A stretch of DNA of 62,972 bases from Methylotenera_A sp046594915 (GTDB taxonomy: Bacteria; Pseudomonadota; Gammaproteobacteria; Burkholderiales; Methylophilaceae), in assembly GCA_046594915.1 (NCBI GenBank), contig JBKJRC010000015.1, positions 1 to 62,972 on the forward strand, in the 5' to 3' direction. This document shows positions 33,670 to 43,192 of this stretch, one piece after another. Numbering within the stretch: position 1 is the first letter of the stretch; every line of letters starts with the position of its first letter. Under the pieces are notes generated by a model. It did no database searches. It was not told the origin of the DNA and saw only the letters and a list, made by a program, of their open reading frames with translations. Both the position numbers and the translations under genes were made by a program.

Positions 33670-34992
33670 ATGAACAAACAAACATTACATCATATCGTTA
33701 TCGTGGGCGGTGGGGCGGGCGGATTAGAGTTGGCAACTCGCTTAGGCGACTCACTCGGCAAAAAAAACCGCGCTGTAATCACGCTAATTGACAGCACTAG
33801 AACGCATGTCTGGAAGCCGCTTTTGCATGAAATTGCTGCAGGCAGCATGAATCCTGACAAGCATGAATTAGAATATTTGGCACAGGCGCACTGGCATCAC
33901 TTTAACTTTCGTCTAGGCCGTATGGATGGGCTAAATCGCGCTAAAAAAGAGGTGACGATTGAAGCTTTCTTTGATGAGGATGGCGAAGAGGTCATTCCTC
34001 GCCGCACTTTTCAATACGATACATTAGTCATTGCGATCGGTAGCACGACCAACGATTTTGGTATCAAAGGTGCGCGTGAGCACTCCATTGCCTTGGATAC
34101 GCAAGATCAGGCAGAAAGATTTCATCGTCGATTGCACAATGCTTTAGTGCGTGCGCAAACACAAACCACAGCAGTGCAACCAGGTCAGTTGGAAGTAGTA
34201 ATTGTCGGTGCTGGTGCAACGGGTGTAGAGCTTGCGGCGGAGCTGCATAATACGACACGTGAGCTTGCGGCTTATGGTTTGGATAAAATTGACGCTGACC
34301 GTGATATTAAAATTTCGATTATTGAAGCCAGTGAACGCGTATTGCCCGCACTTCCGCCTAAGTTATCGCAGGCAGTAGATTTAGAATTACGCAAATTACG
34401 CGTCCATATTTTTACAGGCGAACGGGTTACTGAAGTAACTGAAAAAGGAGTTTACACGCACAGTGGGCGATTTATACCATCTGCTTTGGTGGTTTGGGCA
34501 GCAGGCATCAAAGCGCCAGACTTTTTGAAAGAGCTAGATGGTCTTGAAACGAATCGTATCAACCAGTTAGTGGTTAAGCAAAGCCTGCAAACAACCTTGG
34601 ATGACCATATTTTTGCCTTTGGCGATTGTGCTGCTTGCCCATGGCTGGGGCACGATGGCAATGTGCCGCCACGCGCGCAGGCTGCGCATCAGCAGGCATC
34701 ACTCTTATTTAAGACCATGAAAAAACGTGTTGCCGATAAAACCAATTTGCCAGACTATCACTATAGAGATTATGGTTCTCTGGTTAACTTGGGTCGCTAT
34801 TCAACAGTTGGCAGCTTGATGGGTACGCTTTCTGGTGGCAGTATGTACATTGAGGGCTTGTTCGCAAGGTTGATGTATCAATCACTGTATAAAATGCATT
34901 TAATGACATTACATGGTGTGTTTGAGGTGATATTGCAAACACTGGCTAGGCTCATTACACGCAGAACTGAAGCGCAGGTTAAATTGCATTAG
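33670..34992 (+). CDS. ndh: Type II NADH:quinone oxidoreductase
   Basis: Single-subunit, non-proton-pumping NADH dehydrogenase at the inner membrane. The 440-residue protein shows the FAD-binding start HIVIVGGGAGGLELATRLG, the NAD site VVIVGAGATGVELAAEL, the second FAD motif IFAFGDCAACPW and the membrane-proximal C-terminus. Full length. In a methylotroph it would re-oxidise NADH from formate oxidation. The preceding gap has a terminator; a T/A-rich leader holds a possible promoter. Confidence 0.94.
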   Translation: MNKQTLHHIVIVGGGAGGLELATRLGDSLGKKNRAVITLIDSTRTHVWKPLLHEIAAGSMNPDKHELEYLAQAHWHHFNFRLGRMDGLNRAKKEVTIEAFFDEDGEEVIPRRTFQYDTLVIAIGSTTNDFGIKGAREHSIALDTQDQAERFHRRLHNALVRAQTQTTAVQPGQLEVVIVGAGATGVELAAELHNTTRELAAYGLDKIDADRDIKISIIEASERVLPALPPKLSQAVDLELRKLRVHIFTGERVTEVTEKGVYTHSGRFIPSALVVWAAGIKAPDFLKELDGLETNRINQLVVKQSLQTTLDDHIFAFGDCAACPWLGHDGNVPPRAQAAHQQASLLFKTMKKRVADKTNLPDYHYRDYGSLVNLGRYSTVGSLMGTLSGGSMYIEGLFARLMYQSLYKMHLMTLHGVFEVILQTLARLITRRTEAQVKLH

Positions 34993-35021
34993 CTGGTTTA
35001 ATTGCAGTAATATAAAACAGA

Positions 35022-35080
35022 AAAGCACAAAAACATAAAAGCCTCGATTAAAGATGAGGCTTTTATGTTTTTTGTGCTTT
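35022..35080. terminator. Long bidirectional terminator between ndh and lplT
   Basis: A 24-25 base inverted repeat, AAAGCACAAAAACATAAAAG... pairing to its mirror across a GATTAAAGAT loop with one extra base. It ends both convergent transcripts. Confidence 0.75.
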
Positions 35081-35118
35081 AAAAATGGTTAATTTAAATA
35101 AGTTTATATTAGATAGGT

Positions 35119-36279
35119 TTACATGTGACGGCGATACAGTCGATTAATCAAGCTCATGGAAATAATGACGAACAAACCAAAAATGATGATGATATGGTTG
35201 ATCTGCAAATTAGCTTTTACCATCAAAGTATAAGCACCGCTGAGTATTAAAATACCTAAGTTTTCGTTAAAATTTTGCACGGCGATTGAATGGCCAGCGC
35301 CAATCAGTAAATGACCTCGATGTTGCAACAACGCGTTCAGTGGCACAACAAAAAATCCGCTTAATACGCCTATAGTAAGCAATAAAAATGCGGCTATATG
35401 CCATTCGGTTACAAATGCCATTAAAATCACTAATACGCCCATTACGATGCCAGCAGGCAATACTTTAACCGAGTTTTCAAGCGTAATAAATTTTGCAGCA
35501 ATCACAGAGCCAAATGCTACGCCCAGCGCAACTGTTGCTGTTAATTGCGTAGCATGATCCAAACCAAAGCCTAAAGCAATGCCAGCCCAGGCAATTACTA
35601 CCAGCCTTAATGTAGCACCTGCGCCCCAAAACAAGGTGGTGACCGATAGTGAAACCTGACCCTGTGCATCGCGCCAGAGTGTGACGAACGACTGATAGAA
35701 ATCACTTAAAATATACAAAGGATCTTTTTTGGCAATCGCATGATCAATCGGCAATTTAGGAATAAACATGTTGAACAGAGCGGCGATTAAATAAATAAAT
35801 GCAATCGCAATCATGGCACTTTGTGGACTAATAATGGCCATTTTCCCACCGATAATAGCACCCAAAATAATCGCAATGACAGTTGAACCTTCCATCCACC
35901 CATTTGCACTGACTAATTTATCTGGCGGCAATAACTCTGTCAAAATACCGTATTTGGCGGGTGAATAAGCGGCTGCACCAATGCCAACAATACCATAAGC
36001 ATATAATGGCGGCATGCCAAATATCATGGCAAGGCTGCCAAAAAATTTAATACCATTGGCCAGAAACATGACGCGACCTTTGGGCAAAGCATCGGCAAAT
36101 GAGCCGACGAAAGGTGCAAGTACAATGTAGGAAATCACAAAAAACTGTAACAGCAACGGCTCATGCCATTCTGGCGCATGCATTTGTTGCAACAGGGCAA
36201 TCGCTGCAAATAACAAGGCATTATCAGCAAGGGCAGATAAAAACTGTGCAATTAATAATGTGTAAAAGCCTTTAGTCAT
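35119..36279 (-). CDS. lplT: Lysophospholipid transporter LplT (MFS)
   Basis: A 386-residue inner-membrane protein with about 11-12 helices. The N-terminus FYTLLIAQFLSALADNALLF and the internal motif ILAPFVGSFADALPKGRVMF match LplT, which flips lysophospholipids inward. E. coli pairs it with Aas; no aas gene is in the window. It is followed upstream on the same strand by the phoH-like gene, 33 bases away. Confidence 0.85.
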   Translation of the reverse strand: MTKGFYTLLIAQFLSALADNALLFAAIALLQQMHAPEWHEPLLLQFFVISYIVLAPFVGSFADALPKGRVMFLANGIKFFGSLAMIFGMPPLYAYGIVGIGAAAYSPAKYGILTELLPPDKLVSANGWMEGSTVIAIILGAIIGGKMAIISPQSAMIAIAFIYLIAALFNMFIPKLPIDHAIAKKDPLYILSDFYQSFVTLWRDAQGQVSLSVTTLFWGAGATLRLVVIAWAGIALGFGLDHATQLTATVALGVAFGSVIAAKFITLENSVKVLPAGIVMGVLVILMAFVTEWHIAAFLLLTIGVLSGFFVVPLNALLQHRGHLLIGAGHSIAVQNFNENLGILILSGAYTLMVKANLQINHIIIIFGLFVIISMSLINRLYRRHM

Positions 36280-36312
36280 CAGTGGTTAATGGCTAAATTA
36301 TGCCAGTTTTGA

Positions 36313-37725
36313 TTAAAGTGCTTCTGCAGCAAAATCAGCCAATCGAGAGCGTTCACCGCGTATAAGCGTAATGTGTCCGTTATGTTCCCAACCTTTAAAC
36401 CGATCAACAACATAGGTTAAGCCTGAGCTACCTTCGGTTAAATAAGGCGTATCGATTTGTGCAATATTACCCAGACACACGACTTTTGTACCAGGACCTG
36501 CACGTGTAATCAGCGTTTTCATCTGTTTAGGGGTTAAATTCTGCGCTTCGTCAATAATCAAGAATTTATGCAAAAAGGTACGACCGCGCATAAAATTGAG
36601 TGACTTCACTTTAATGCGCGTGCGAATCAAATCTTGCGTGGCGGCACGCCCCCATTCGCCTGCATCTTCATCGGTTTTATTCAGTACATCTAAATTATCT
36701 TCAAGCGCACCCATCCAAGGTGCCATTTTTTCTTCTTCCGTGCCTGGTAAAAAGCCAATATCTTCACCCACAGGCACTGTTACGCGTGTCATGATGATTT
36801 CAGAATAGATTTTTTTGTCTAACGTTTGCGTTAAAGCTGCGGCCAGTGTCAGCAAAGTTTTGCCAGTGCCTGCTTGGCCTAATAATGTCACAAAATCAAT
36901 ATCCGGGTTCATCAGCAAATTAAGCGCAAAGTTTTGCTCACGATTGCGCGCAACAATGCCCCACACGCTGTGTTTAGGGTTCATATGATCATGCACAACT
37001 TCCAGCACGGCATGATTATTTTCTAATTTGCGCACAATCGCGTGAAACGGTTTATCGAATTCGTAAAAAATAAACTCGTTGATTAAAAATGTTTTTACTA
37101 GCGGACCAGTAATGCGATAAAACATGCGGCCGGCTTCTTGCCAAGATTCCATTGCTTTGCTGTGCTTTTCCCAAAAATCTTGCGGCAGTTCTTTCATGCC
37201 GCTATACAGCAAATCGGTGTCTTCCAGCACTTTGTCGTTAAAGTAATCTTGCGCCATCACGCCCATTGCGCGAGCCTTAATACGGATATTGATATCTTTA
37301 CTGACCAATATCACCTGGCGATTGGGTTGTTGTTTTTGCTGCGCCAATACCACACTAATAATTTGATTATCGGCTTTGCTGCCAGCTAATCCAGGCAACT
37401 CAATATTAACTTCGGATGTTTGCAGAAATAATCGCCCAACCAAATGCTTATTGCCATTAATCGCTAACGGGCAGCCTAATTCCAAGTTGGTTAAGTCCGT
37501 GCCGACAATCTCTTCTAAGTAACGGCTGGCTTGACGCGCATTGCGCGCAACTTCGGTAACCCCTTTTTTATTGTTATCCAGTTCTTCCAGCGTCACCATC
37601 GGCAGGAAAATATCGTGCTCTTCAAAGCGGAACAGGCTGGAAGGATCGTGCATTAATACGTTTGTATCCAGTACAAACAATTTAGTTGTGGTTGATCCAG
37701 TTTGTGCAGATTGTTTTTTTGCCAT
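36313..37725 (-). CDS. PhoH-family protein with N-terminal PIN domain
   Basis: A 470-residue PIN-PhoH (PhoH2-type) protein. The PIN nuclease-like domain (about 10-140) starts FVLDTNVLMHDP with conserved acidic residues. The PhoH ATPase (about 230-460) has Walker A LGQAGTGKTLLTL and Walker B FLIIDEAQNLTP. In other species such proteins are RNA helicase/ribonucleases. Often called YlaK/PhoL. A convincing family call, with biological role not well defined. Same-strand neighbours are lplT (33 bases after) and bcp (84 bases beyond). Confidence 0.92.
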   Translation of the reverse strand: MAKKQSAQTGSTTTKLFVLDTNVLMHDPSSLFRFEEHDIFLPMVTLEELDNNKKGVTEVARNARQASRYLEEIVGTDLTNLELGCPLAINGNKHLVGRLFLQTSEVNIELPGLAGSKADNQIISVVLAQQKQQPNRQVILVSKDINIRIKARAMGVMAQDYFNDKVLEDTDLLYSGMKELPQDFWEKHSKAMESWQEAGRMFYRITGPLVKTFLINEFIFYEFDKPFHAIVRKLENNHAVLEVVHDHMNPKHSVWGIVARNREQNFALNLLMNPDIDFVTLLGQAGTGKTLLTLAAALTQTLDKKIYSEIIMTRVTVPVGEDIGFLPGTEEEKMAPWMGALEDNLDVLNKTDEDAGEWGRAATQDLIRTRIKVKSLNFMRGRTFLHKFLIIDEAQNLTPKQMKTLITRAGPGTKVVCLGNIAQIDTPYLTEGSSGLTYVVDRFKGWEHNGHITLIRGERSRLADFAAEAL

Positions 37726-37809
37726 AATTTCTAAATTAAATATGCCTAAAATTGAAAAAAGATGAAAATGAAACCTAAAGTTAACACTTAAATAATGCTG
37801 AATTTTAAA

Positions 37810-38277
37810 TTATAGTGATTTTACAAAATCCAACACTTGCTGAACATGACCATCTACCTTAACGCCGCGCCATTCTTGCACCAGACTGCCATTTTTATCA
37901 ATGACAAAAGTACTGCGTTCAACCCCGCGCACCTGTTTGCCATACATATTTTTCATTTTCATCACATTAAAAATACCGCAAGCCAATTCTTCAGTATCGG
38001 CTAATAATTCAAATGGAAAACTAAACTTGGCTTTGAAATTTTCATGCGATTTTAAGCTGTCGCGCGAAATGCCTACAATTTCAGTATTAGCCGCCTGAAA
38101 CTCAGTGTAGTAATCGCGAAACTGCATGCCTTGCGTGGTGCAACCTGGGGTGGAGTCTTTTGGGTAAAAATAGATGACCAGCGTTTTGCCTAAATATTCA
38201 GAAAGTCTAAAAGTGTGGCCGCCAGTTGCAGGCAGTTCAAAATCGGGAACGGGATTATTTAACATATTAGTCGTCAT
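37810..38277 (-). CDS. bcp: Thiol peroxidase Bcp (peroxiredoxin)
   Basis: A 155-residue atypical peroxiredoxin reducing H2O2 and organic peroxides. The active site FYPKDSTPGCTTQGMQFRD has the peroxidatic Cys; the usual resolving Cys five residues on is a Met/Gln segment here, so it is likely a 1-Cys-type or uses another thiol. The C-terminal WRGVKVDGHVQQVLDFVKSL is typical. Minus strand, upstream of the phoH-like gene. Confidence 0.92.
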   Translation of the reverse strand: MTTNMLNNPVPDFELPATGGHTFRLSEYLGKTLVIYFYPKDSTPGCTTQGMQFRDYYTEFQAANTEIVGISRDSLKSHENFKAKFSFPFELLADTEELACGIFNVMKMKNMYGKQVRGVERSTFVIDKNGSLVQEWRGVKVDGHVQQVLDFVKSL

Positions 38278-38408
38278 ATGAGTACATGCCTATTGTTGTG
38301 AAAATTTGCCATTAAGGCAAGCTAAATGTAGAGCAATATTCTGACCAGCATTAAATGCTTAAGTTGACTACAGGTGAAAACGTAAGGTGATTACTTTGAA
38401 AAGCTGAA

Positions 38409-39866
38409 CTATTGCGGCAGGGTCAGTGTAATGCAAGTGCCTTTTGGTTGGGCGGGCGAAAAGATGATATTGCCGCCTAGCACTTCGCAAACTTTAAATG
38501 CAAATGGGATACCCAAACCAGTGCCAAATCGCTTGGTGGAAGGGCCAGGGCTGGATGCATGCGGATCTGGCGTAAACGGCATGCCAGCGCCTGCATCGCT
38601 GATTGTGGTCACTAGCGCACCCAATTCAAAGTGCGCGTTAATGTTAACTGTGCTGTGCTTGGAGGACGCATCAATCGCATTTAGTAATAAGTTGTAAAAA
38701 ACTTGTTCCAATAAGTGTTCATCGGTGCGAATGTCGGTCACTGCGGCAGCGATATTTTTCACAATAAGAATATTTTTATCGCGTATTTTTTGCGCCAGCG
38801 GCAATAACGCGCCGTCTAAAATTTCATCAAATTTAACCAGTTTTAACTGCGGTTTAATCGGCAATAAATACGCCAGCAACGATCCAGTCCAACGTTCAAG
38901 CCGATCTACCGTGTTAATAATACCGTTAACCGATTCGCGGGTATCGGTATCGTGCGTCGGCACATCTATCACTTGTGCCGTGGCGCGAATACTGGCAAGC
39001 GGATTGCGGATGTTGTGCGCTAGCATTGGTACTAATAATCCCATCGCGGCTTGTTTTTCGGTGCGCACCAGCGCGTCCCGGCTGGTTTGCAAATCATCGG
39101 CCATTTTGTTGATTTCTTTGGATAATGTCACCAACTCAGCTGCGCCCGTTTCTGGCACTTTATGTTCCAAATTGCCCGCACTGATTTCTGCGGTGGCTTG
39201 CATGACTGCGTTAATCGGGCTGACAATGGCGCGTTTTAAAAAAATGCGCGATAGAAATAACAGCAAGCCAGCCAGTAATATAGGAATAATCAAAACGGTA
39301 ATGGCGGATTCTTTGGCCTCCACCAAGCGCGTTTTAAGCTCATTTTGTTTTAGCGTCAGTAAATCCTCTGCGCGCTTTGAAACGCTTTCGTAATGGCTAA
39401 AAATACCCGTTTCAATGTCTTTGTATAACGATTTTTGCGTATTTTTATCAGGCTTGGCTTGATAGCGATAAAAAAGCCCAGGCGCTTCGTTAACAAAAAC
39501 ACGGTAATTGGCTTCCAGCTCATTAATCGCCTGTTTTTCCTGCGCGCCTACAGCTAGATTTTGCAGTTCGCTAAAGTGCTTTAAGATGGATTGTGTGTAG
39601 GCGTTGTATTCAGTTAACGCTTCGTTATCTTCCAAAAAAAACGCATCAAATAATTCTTTCATTTGCCGATATAAATCGCCGCGCGCTTGGTGAATCTCGC
39701 GCACGATTAAATTAATGCGTTGCGATTCGTTAGACGCTTTATCCCAAATATGAATGCCATATAAACCGCTGGCAAACGCCAACAGAATAAGCGCAATAAA
39801 AATAAGCTCGTGCAATAGCAATAAATCACGTAGTGGCCTAGATTTATGTACTTTACTTTCAGTCAA
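38409..39866 (-). CDS. Orphan sensor histidine kinase with HAMP
   Basis: A 485-residue membrane kinase. Two membrane segments (about 15-38 and 190-212) bracket a helical periplasmic domain (four-helix-bundle style). HAMP is followed by the H-box LAHNIRNPLASIRATAQV and ATPase motifs LLNAIDASSK, DAGAGMPF, and GTGLGIPFAF. HNIRNPL is NtrB/ZraS-like. No response regulator lies nearby; instead it follows tonB by 17 bases on the same strand, probably co-transcribed. The signal and partner are unknown. Confidence 0.9.
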   Translation of the reverse strand: MTESKVHKSRPLRDLLLLHELIFIALILLAFASGLYGIHIWDKASNESQRINLIVREIHQARGDLYRQMKELFDAFFLEDNEALTEYNAYTQSILKHFSELQNLAVGAQEKQAINELEANYRVFVNEAPGLFYRYQAKPDKNTQKSLYKDIETGIFSHYESVSKRAEDLLTLKQNELKTRLVEAKESAITVLIIPILLAGLLLFLSRIFLKRAIVSPINAVMQATAEISAGNLEHKVPETGAAELVTLSKEINKMADDLQTSRDALVRTEKQAAMGLLVPMLAHNIRNPLASIRATAQVIDVPTHDTDTRESVNGIINTVDRLERWTGSLLAYLLPIKPQLKLVKFDEILDGALLPLAQKIRDKNILIVKNIAAAVTDIRTDEHLLEQVFYNLLLNAIDASSKHSTVNINAHFELGALVTTISDAGAGMPFTPDPHASSPGPSTKRFGTGLGIPFAFKVCEVLGGNIIFSPAQPKGTCITLTLPQ

Positions 39867-39883
39867 AACAGGCTCAATTTAAG

Positions 39884-40630
39884 CTATGCTAATTTAAACG
39901 AAACAGGAACGGTAATATTAAAATTGCGGTTGCGTAGCGCCTCTGGCGGGGCGGGGAAAGGCGATGCTTTGCGCACCATTTCCAGTGCCTGTTTGTCCAA
40001 AGAATCAAAACCGCTACCTTGTTTTATGTTGGCAGATAATACATTGCCGTTGCCATCTAGCTTAAGGTCTAATAACACATCGCCTTGCTGGCCGCGCATT
40101 TGGGCGATTTTTGGGTACGATTTATGTTTGGCAATCGCACGACCCAGCAAATTGCCGTAGTCGCCCAGTGCATTATCAATATCCACTTGATTCACTTCTA
40201 CTGGTTTAACGATTTCTGCCACTGGTGGCGGCACAGTGGCAATTGGCACGCTTTCAATTTTAGGCGTAACAGCAATAATATTGGGCGCTGGTTCTGCTAC
40301 TGGTTCAGTTTCAATGATTGGGCTTGGTGCTTCAATCGGCTTAGTGATGGATTTAGGTGTTTCCTTGGGCTGTGTTTTTTTAATCGGCTTGGGTTGAATC
40401 ACTTCTGGCTTAGGCGGTTCAATTGGCTGAACTGGCTCTGGAACAGCAACAGGTTCAGGTTTTTTAGGTGGCAATAATTCAATGGTTAATTCAATCGGCT
40501 TTTGTTTTAACAAATCCAATTTAAAATTAGGCAGCGCTATTGCAAGCAAAGCATGCAGCAAAATAGAAGCAACAACCGCCCAAAGGAGTGTCGAATCTGA
40601 AGTGTTGGATTGGTTAATGGCGACGTCCAA
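39884..40630 (-). CDS. tonB: TonB-family energy transducer
   Basis: A 248-residue inner-membrane-anchored protein. A single N-terminal segment (about 14-34) leads to a long Pro/Lys/Glu-rich spacer (EPVAVPEPVQPIEPPKPEV), then a C-terminal TonB domain (about 165-248) with YPKIAQMRGQQGDVLL, and FDSLDKQALEMVRKASPFP. Couples ion-motive force from ExbBD to outer-membrane receptors; exbBD are not adjacent. It shares a transcript with the sensor kinase. Confidence 0.9.
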   Translation of the reverse strand: MDVAINQSNTSDSTLLWAVVASILLHALLAIALPNFKLDLLKQKPIELTIELLPPKKPEPVAVPEPVQPIEPPKPEVIQPKPIKKTQPKETPKSITKPIEAPSPIIETEPVAEPAPNIIAVTPKIESVPIATVPPPVAEIVKPVEVNQVDIDNALGDYGNLLGRAIAKHKSYPKIAQMRGQQGDVLLDLKLDGNGNVLSANIKQGSGFDSLDKQALEMVRKASPFPAPPEALRNRNFNITVPVSFKLA

Positions 40631-40743
40631 AATAATTTCTGTGGGTTAGTTTCTGTTAAGTATTTGGTGGCTAAATATTAGGCTAAGCCATTGATTATAC
40701 TATAGCTTATCTTGAATTGATAATGCCAATTTTGGCTGTAATC

Positions 40744-40778
40744 AACCAATTATATAATATTATGTTAAATAATTGGTT
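40744..40778. repeat. Inverted repeat after moeA
   Basis: AACCAATTAT (40744-40753) and ATAATTGGTT (40769-40778) form a 10-bp stem with a 15-base loop, 11 bases beyond the moeA stop. No T-run on the minus strand, so termination is doubtful; it could be an operator for the tonB promoter or an mRNA 3' end stabiliser. Confidence 0.4.
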
Positions 40779-40789
40779 TAAAAATGCGC

Positions 40790-42070
40790 TTAAATAATGC
40801 CTTCTAATAACTGCACATTCACCATCTCGTGGCTTGCGCAATTGCCCACGGTATCATCCAGCACGATAAAACAGTTGGCATTGCTCATGCTGCTTAAGAC
40901 GCCAGAACTTTGATTTGGCAGCGGTTTTACTTTCCAAATGCCAGCGTCTTCGAATAAAACGCCACGCTGAAATTCGGTGCGGCCAGTGGCTTTTTTAATG
41001 GCGCTGGTACATTCGACTTTAAACATCGGCAAAGCTTTTACTGAGCCACCCATCAACGTGATAAGTGCTTCGCGTACAAATTGGTAAAACGATACCATGG
41101 TAGCCACTGGATTGCCTGGCAAGCCAAAATAATGCGCAAATTGACTATTATTACCTTGTACTTTTCCATAAGCCAATGGTCGGCCTGGTTTCATATTAAT
41201 TTTCCAGAAAAGCACTTCACCATGTTTGGTCAGCAGTGCTTTCATATAATCGGCTTCGCCCACCGAAACACCGCCGCTGGTAATCACCACATCATTTTCA
41301 GTGGCGGCTTTGAGCAGCGTTGATTCTAATAAATCTGGGTTGTCTGGCACAATGCCTAAATCGCTGATTATCACGCCCATCCTGTTTAACATGCCAAATA
41401 ATGTGTAGCGATTACTATCGTAAATCTGGCCTTGTTCAAGCAGATTGCCAACGCTGGTTAACTCATCGCCAGTGCTAAAAAATGCCACTTTTAATGGTTT
41501 GTATACGGTTAACTCGCCCAGCCCAAGCGAGGCGATTAAGCCTAAATCGGCCGGGCGCATGATGTGGCCTTTGTTTAATACTATTTGCCCAAGGCTTAAA
41601 TCTTCGCCCGCCAAGCGGATATTTTCACCCAGTTTAGGTTCGGTTTGTAGGCGGATATTGTCATTATCAACAGTAACGCGTTCTTGCATTGCAACCGTAT
41701 CTGCGCCAATTGGAATCACTGCGCCTGTCATGATTTTGACGCATTCGCCAGCATTAACTTTGCCCAAAAAAGGCTTGCCTGCAAAAGCTGTGCCGATGAT
41801 TTTTAAGGTTTTTTGTGCATCTGCTGCTTGTAACGCAAATCCATCCATGGCGGAATTGTGATGATTGGGCACATTGCTCGGCGAGCTAATATCGCTAGCT
41901 AGCACACGGCCTAAACTGCCCATCACGGTCACAGTTTCAGTGGCGCTGATGGGGCTTAAAAACTGTTTAATGTATAAGCGCGCAGCGTTAACCGACATGG
42001 CGTTGGGGTCGTAATCTTCCATACTGCTTGGGTTTGAGATGATTTGAGATAATGATTTAGGCGGATTCAT
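40790..42070 (-). CDS. moeA: Molybdopterin molybdenumtransferase MoeA
   Basis: Inserts molybdate into adenylated molybdopterin to make Moco. The 426-residue protein has the N-terminal MoeA signature and domain motifs HNSAMDGFAL, the ligand loop PIGADTVAMQE, TSGGVSVGEADYMK and PGNPVATMVSFYQF. Last gene of the moaA-mobA-mobB-moeA operon on the minus strand, with overlapping start and stop codons. It supplies the Fds formate dehydrogenase on the other side. Confidence 0.95.
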   Translation of the reverse strand: MNPPKSLSQIISNPSSMEDYDPNAMSVNAARLYIKQFLSPISATETVTVMGSLGRVLASDISSPSNVPNHHNSAMDGFALQAADAQKTLKIIGTAFAGKPFLGKVNAGECVKIMTGAVIPIGADTVAMQERVTVDNDNIRLQTEPKLGENIRLAGEDLSLGQIVLNKGHIMRPADLGLIASLGLGELTVYKPLKVAFFSTGDELTSVGNLLEQGQIYDSNRYTLFGMLNRMGVIISDLGIVPDNPDLLESTLLKAATENDVVITSGGVSVGEADYMKALLTKHGEVLFWKINMKPGRPLAYGKVQGNNSQFAHYFGLPGNPVATMVSFYQFVREALITLMGGSVKALPMFKVECTSAIKKATGRTEFQRGVLFEDAGIWKVKPLPNQSSGVLSSMSNANCFIVLDDTVGNCASHEMVNVQLLEGII

Positions 42071-42600
42071 GCGCTGGATTTTTGCAGGATTAAATGGTTA
42101 ATTAAAAAACGAGCGATGGCAGCAATATTATTTAAATCTAACACGGGAATATTTAGCCCTAAATTAGTGTTAAGTGCCGCATCGCTGGCAACAGCCGCAA
42201 TGCTAGAATCTTGCATTGCCAATATAGGCATATTTAAGCTCGGCCTGTACACTTCAATTTTAGGTATATGCGCCTGTTTAAAGCCTTCTACCAAAATCAA
42301 ATCCACATAGCGCTTGTCAATTAGCGCGATTAACTCGCTCAAATTGGGTTCTTGCGCAATTTCGGTCATCAAAGCCCAGCGTTTATCAGATGCGATTAAG
42401 GTTTGCACCGCGCCCGCTTCGCGAATATGATAGCTATCTTTGCCTTTGTGGTCGATATCAAACTGATGATGAGCATGCTTAATCACCGAAACGCGCAAAC
42501 CATGCTTGGCCAACTGTGGAATCAATTGGGTGATTAGCGTCGTTTTACCCGCGTTGCTGCCAGCAGCTACGATGCTCAAAATAGGAATAGATTTATGCAT
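42067..42600 (-). CDS. mobB: Molybdopterin-guanine dinucleotide biosynthesis adaptor MobB
   Basis: A 177-residue GTP-binding protein with P-loop AAGSNAGKTTL and the switch-like KHAHHQFDIDHKGKDSYH. Assists MobA in attaching GMP to molybdopterin. Overlaps moeA by 4 bases and mobA by 8, so translation is coupled. Confidence 0.94.
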   Translation of the reverse strand: MHKSIPILSIVAAGSNAGKTTLITQLIPQLAKHGLRVSVIKHAHHQFDIDHKGKDSYHIREAGAVQTLIASDKRWALMTEIAQEPNLSELIALIDKRYVDLILVEGFKQAHIPKIEVYRPSLNMPILAMQDSSIAAVASDAALNTNLGLNIPVLDLNNIAAIARFLINHLILQKSSA

Positions 42601-43192
42601 GGTGCAATTTTAATTCTAACGCCGTCAAATCTTCAAATGTATTCAGGTTAACAAACGCATCGGCACAATCGCTAAAATCCACTTCGGTATAAGCAAGGCT
42701 TTTTTGCCAAGCGCTCACGCGACGCTCACCAAGTGCTAAATACGCGGTGAGAGAAGTCAGCACGTTTTTTTTGCATAAACAAAATACTGGGTGCGCATGG
42801 CTGTTGCTGCTGGCAACTGCAATATCAGCCTTGTTTTGTATTAAACCAGCTAACAAGCGCTGCGCTAAATCCAGCGGCAATAAAGGCGAATCGCAAGGTA
42901 CGGTTAGTAGATAATCGTATTTGGCATGCTGCAAACCCAAATTAAAGCCCGCCAAAGGACCTAAAAAATCATCAGTTTCATCTGATAAAACAGGGTAACC
43001 AAAAGCTTGATATTGAAGAATTTCGCGATTGGCATTAATAAAAATTTCATCCACTTGAGGTGTTAAGTGCCCAATTACATGCTGAATTAACGGCTTCTGT
43101 TGCAACGTTAGCAAGCCTTTATTAATGCCGCCCATGCGAGTGGCGCGACCGCCCGATAAAATAATACCCGATAGCGCCAAGGTTAAAATCAA
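42593..43192 (-). CDS. mobA: Molybdenum cofactor guanylyltransferase MobA
   Basis: Transfers GMP from GTP to Mo-molybdopterin, giving the bis-MGD form used by formate dehydrogenase. The 199-residue protein has the nucleotidyltransferase entry ILSGGRATRMGGINKGLL, the DFLGPLAGFNLGL segment and a TVPCDSPLLP metal site. Overlaps moaA by 4 bases. Confidence 0.93.
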   Translation of the reverse strand: MILTLALSGIILSGGRATRMGGINKGLLTLQQKPLIQHVIGHLTPQVDEIFINANREILQYQAFGYPVLSDETDDFLGPLAGFNLGLQHAKYDYLLTVPCDSPLLPLDLAQRLLAGLIQNKADIAVASSNSHAHPVFCLCKKNVLTSLTAYLALGERRVSAWQKSLAYTEVDFSDCADAFVNLNTFEDLTALELKLHHA

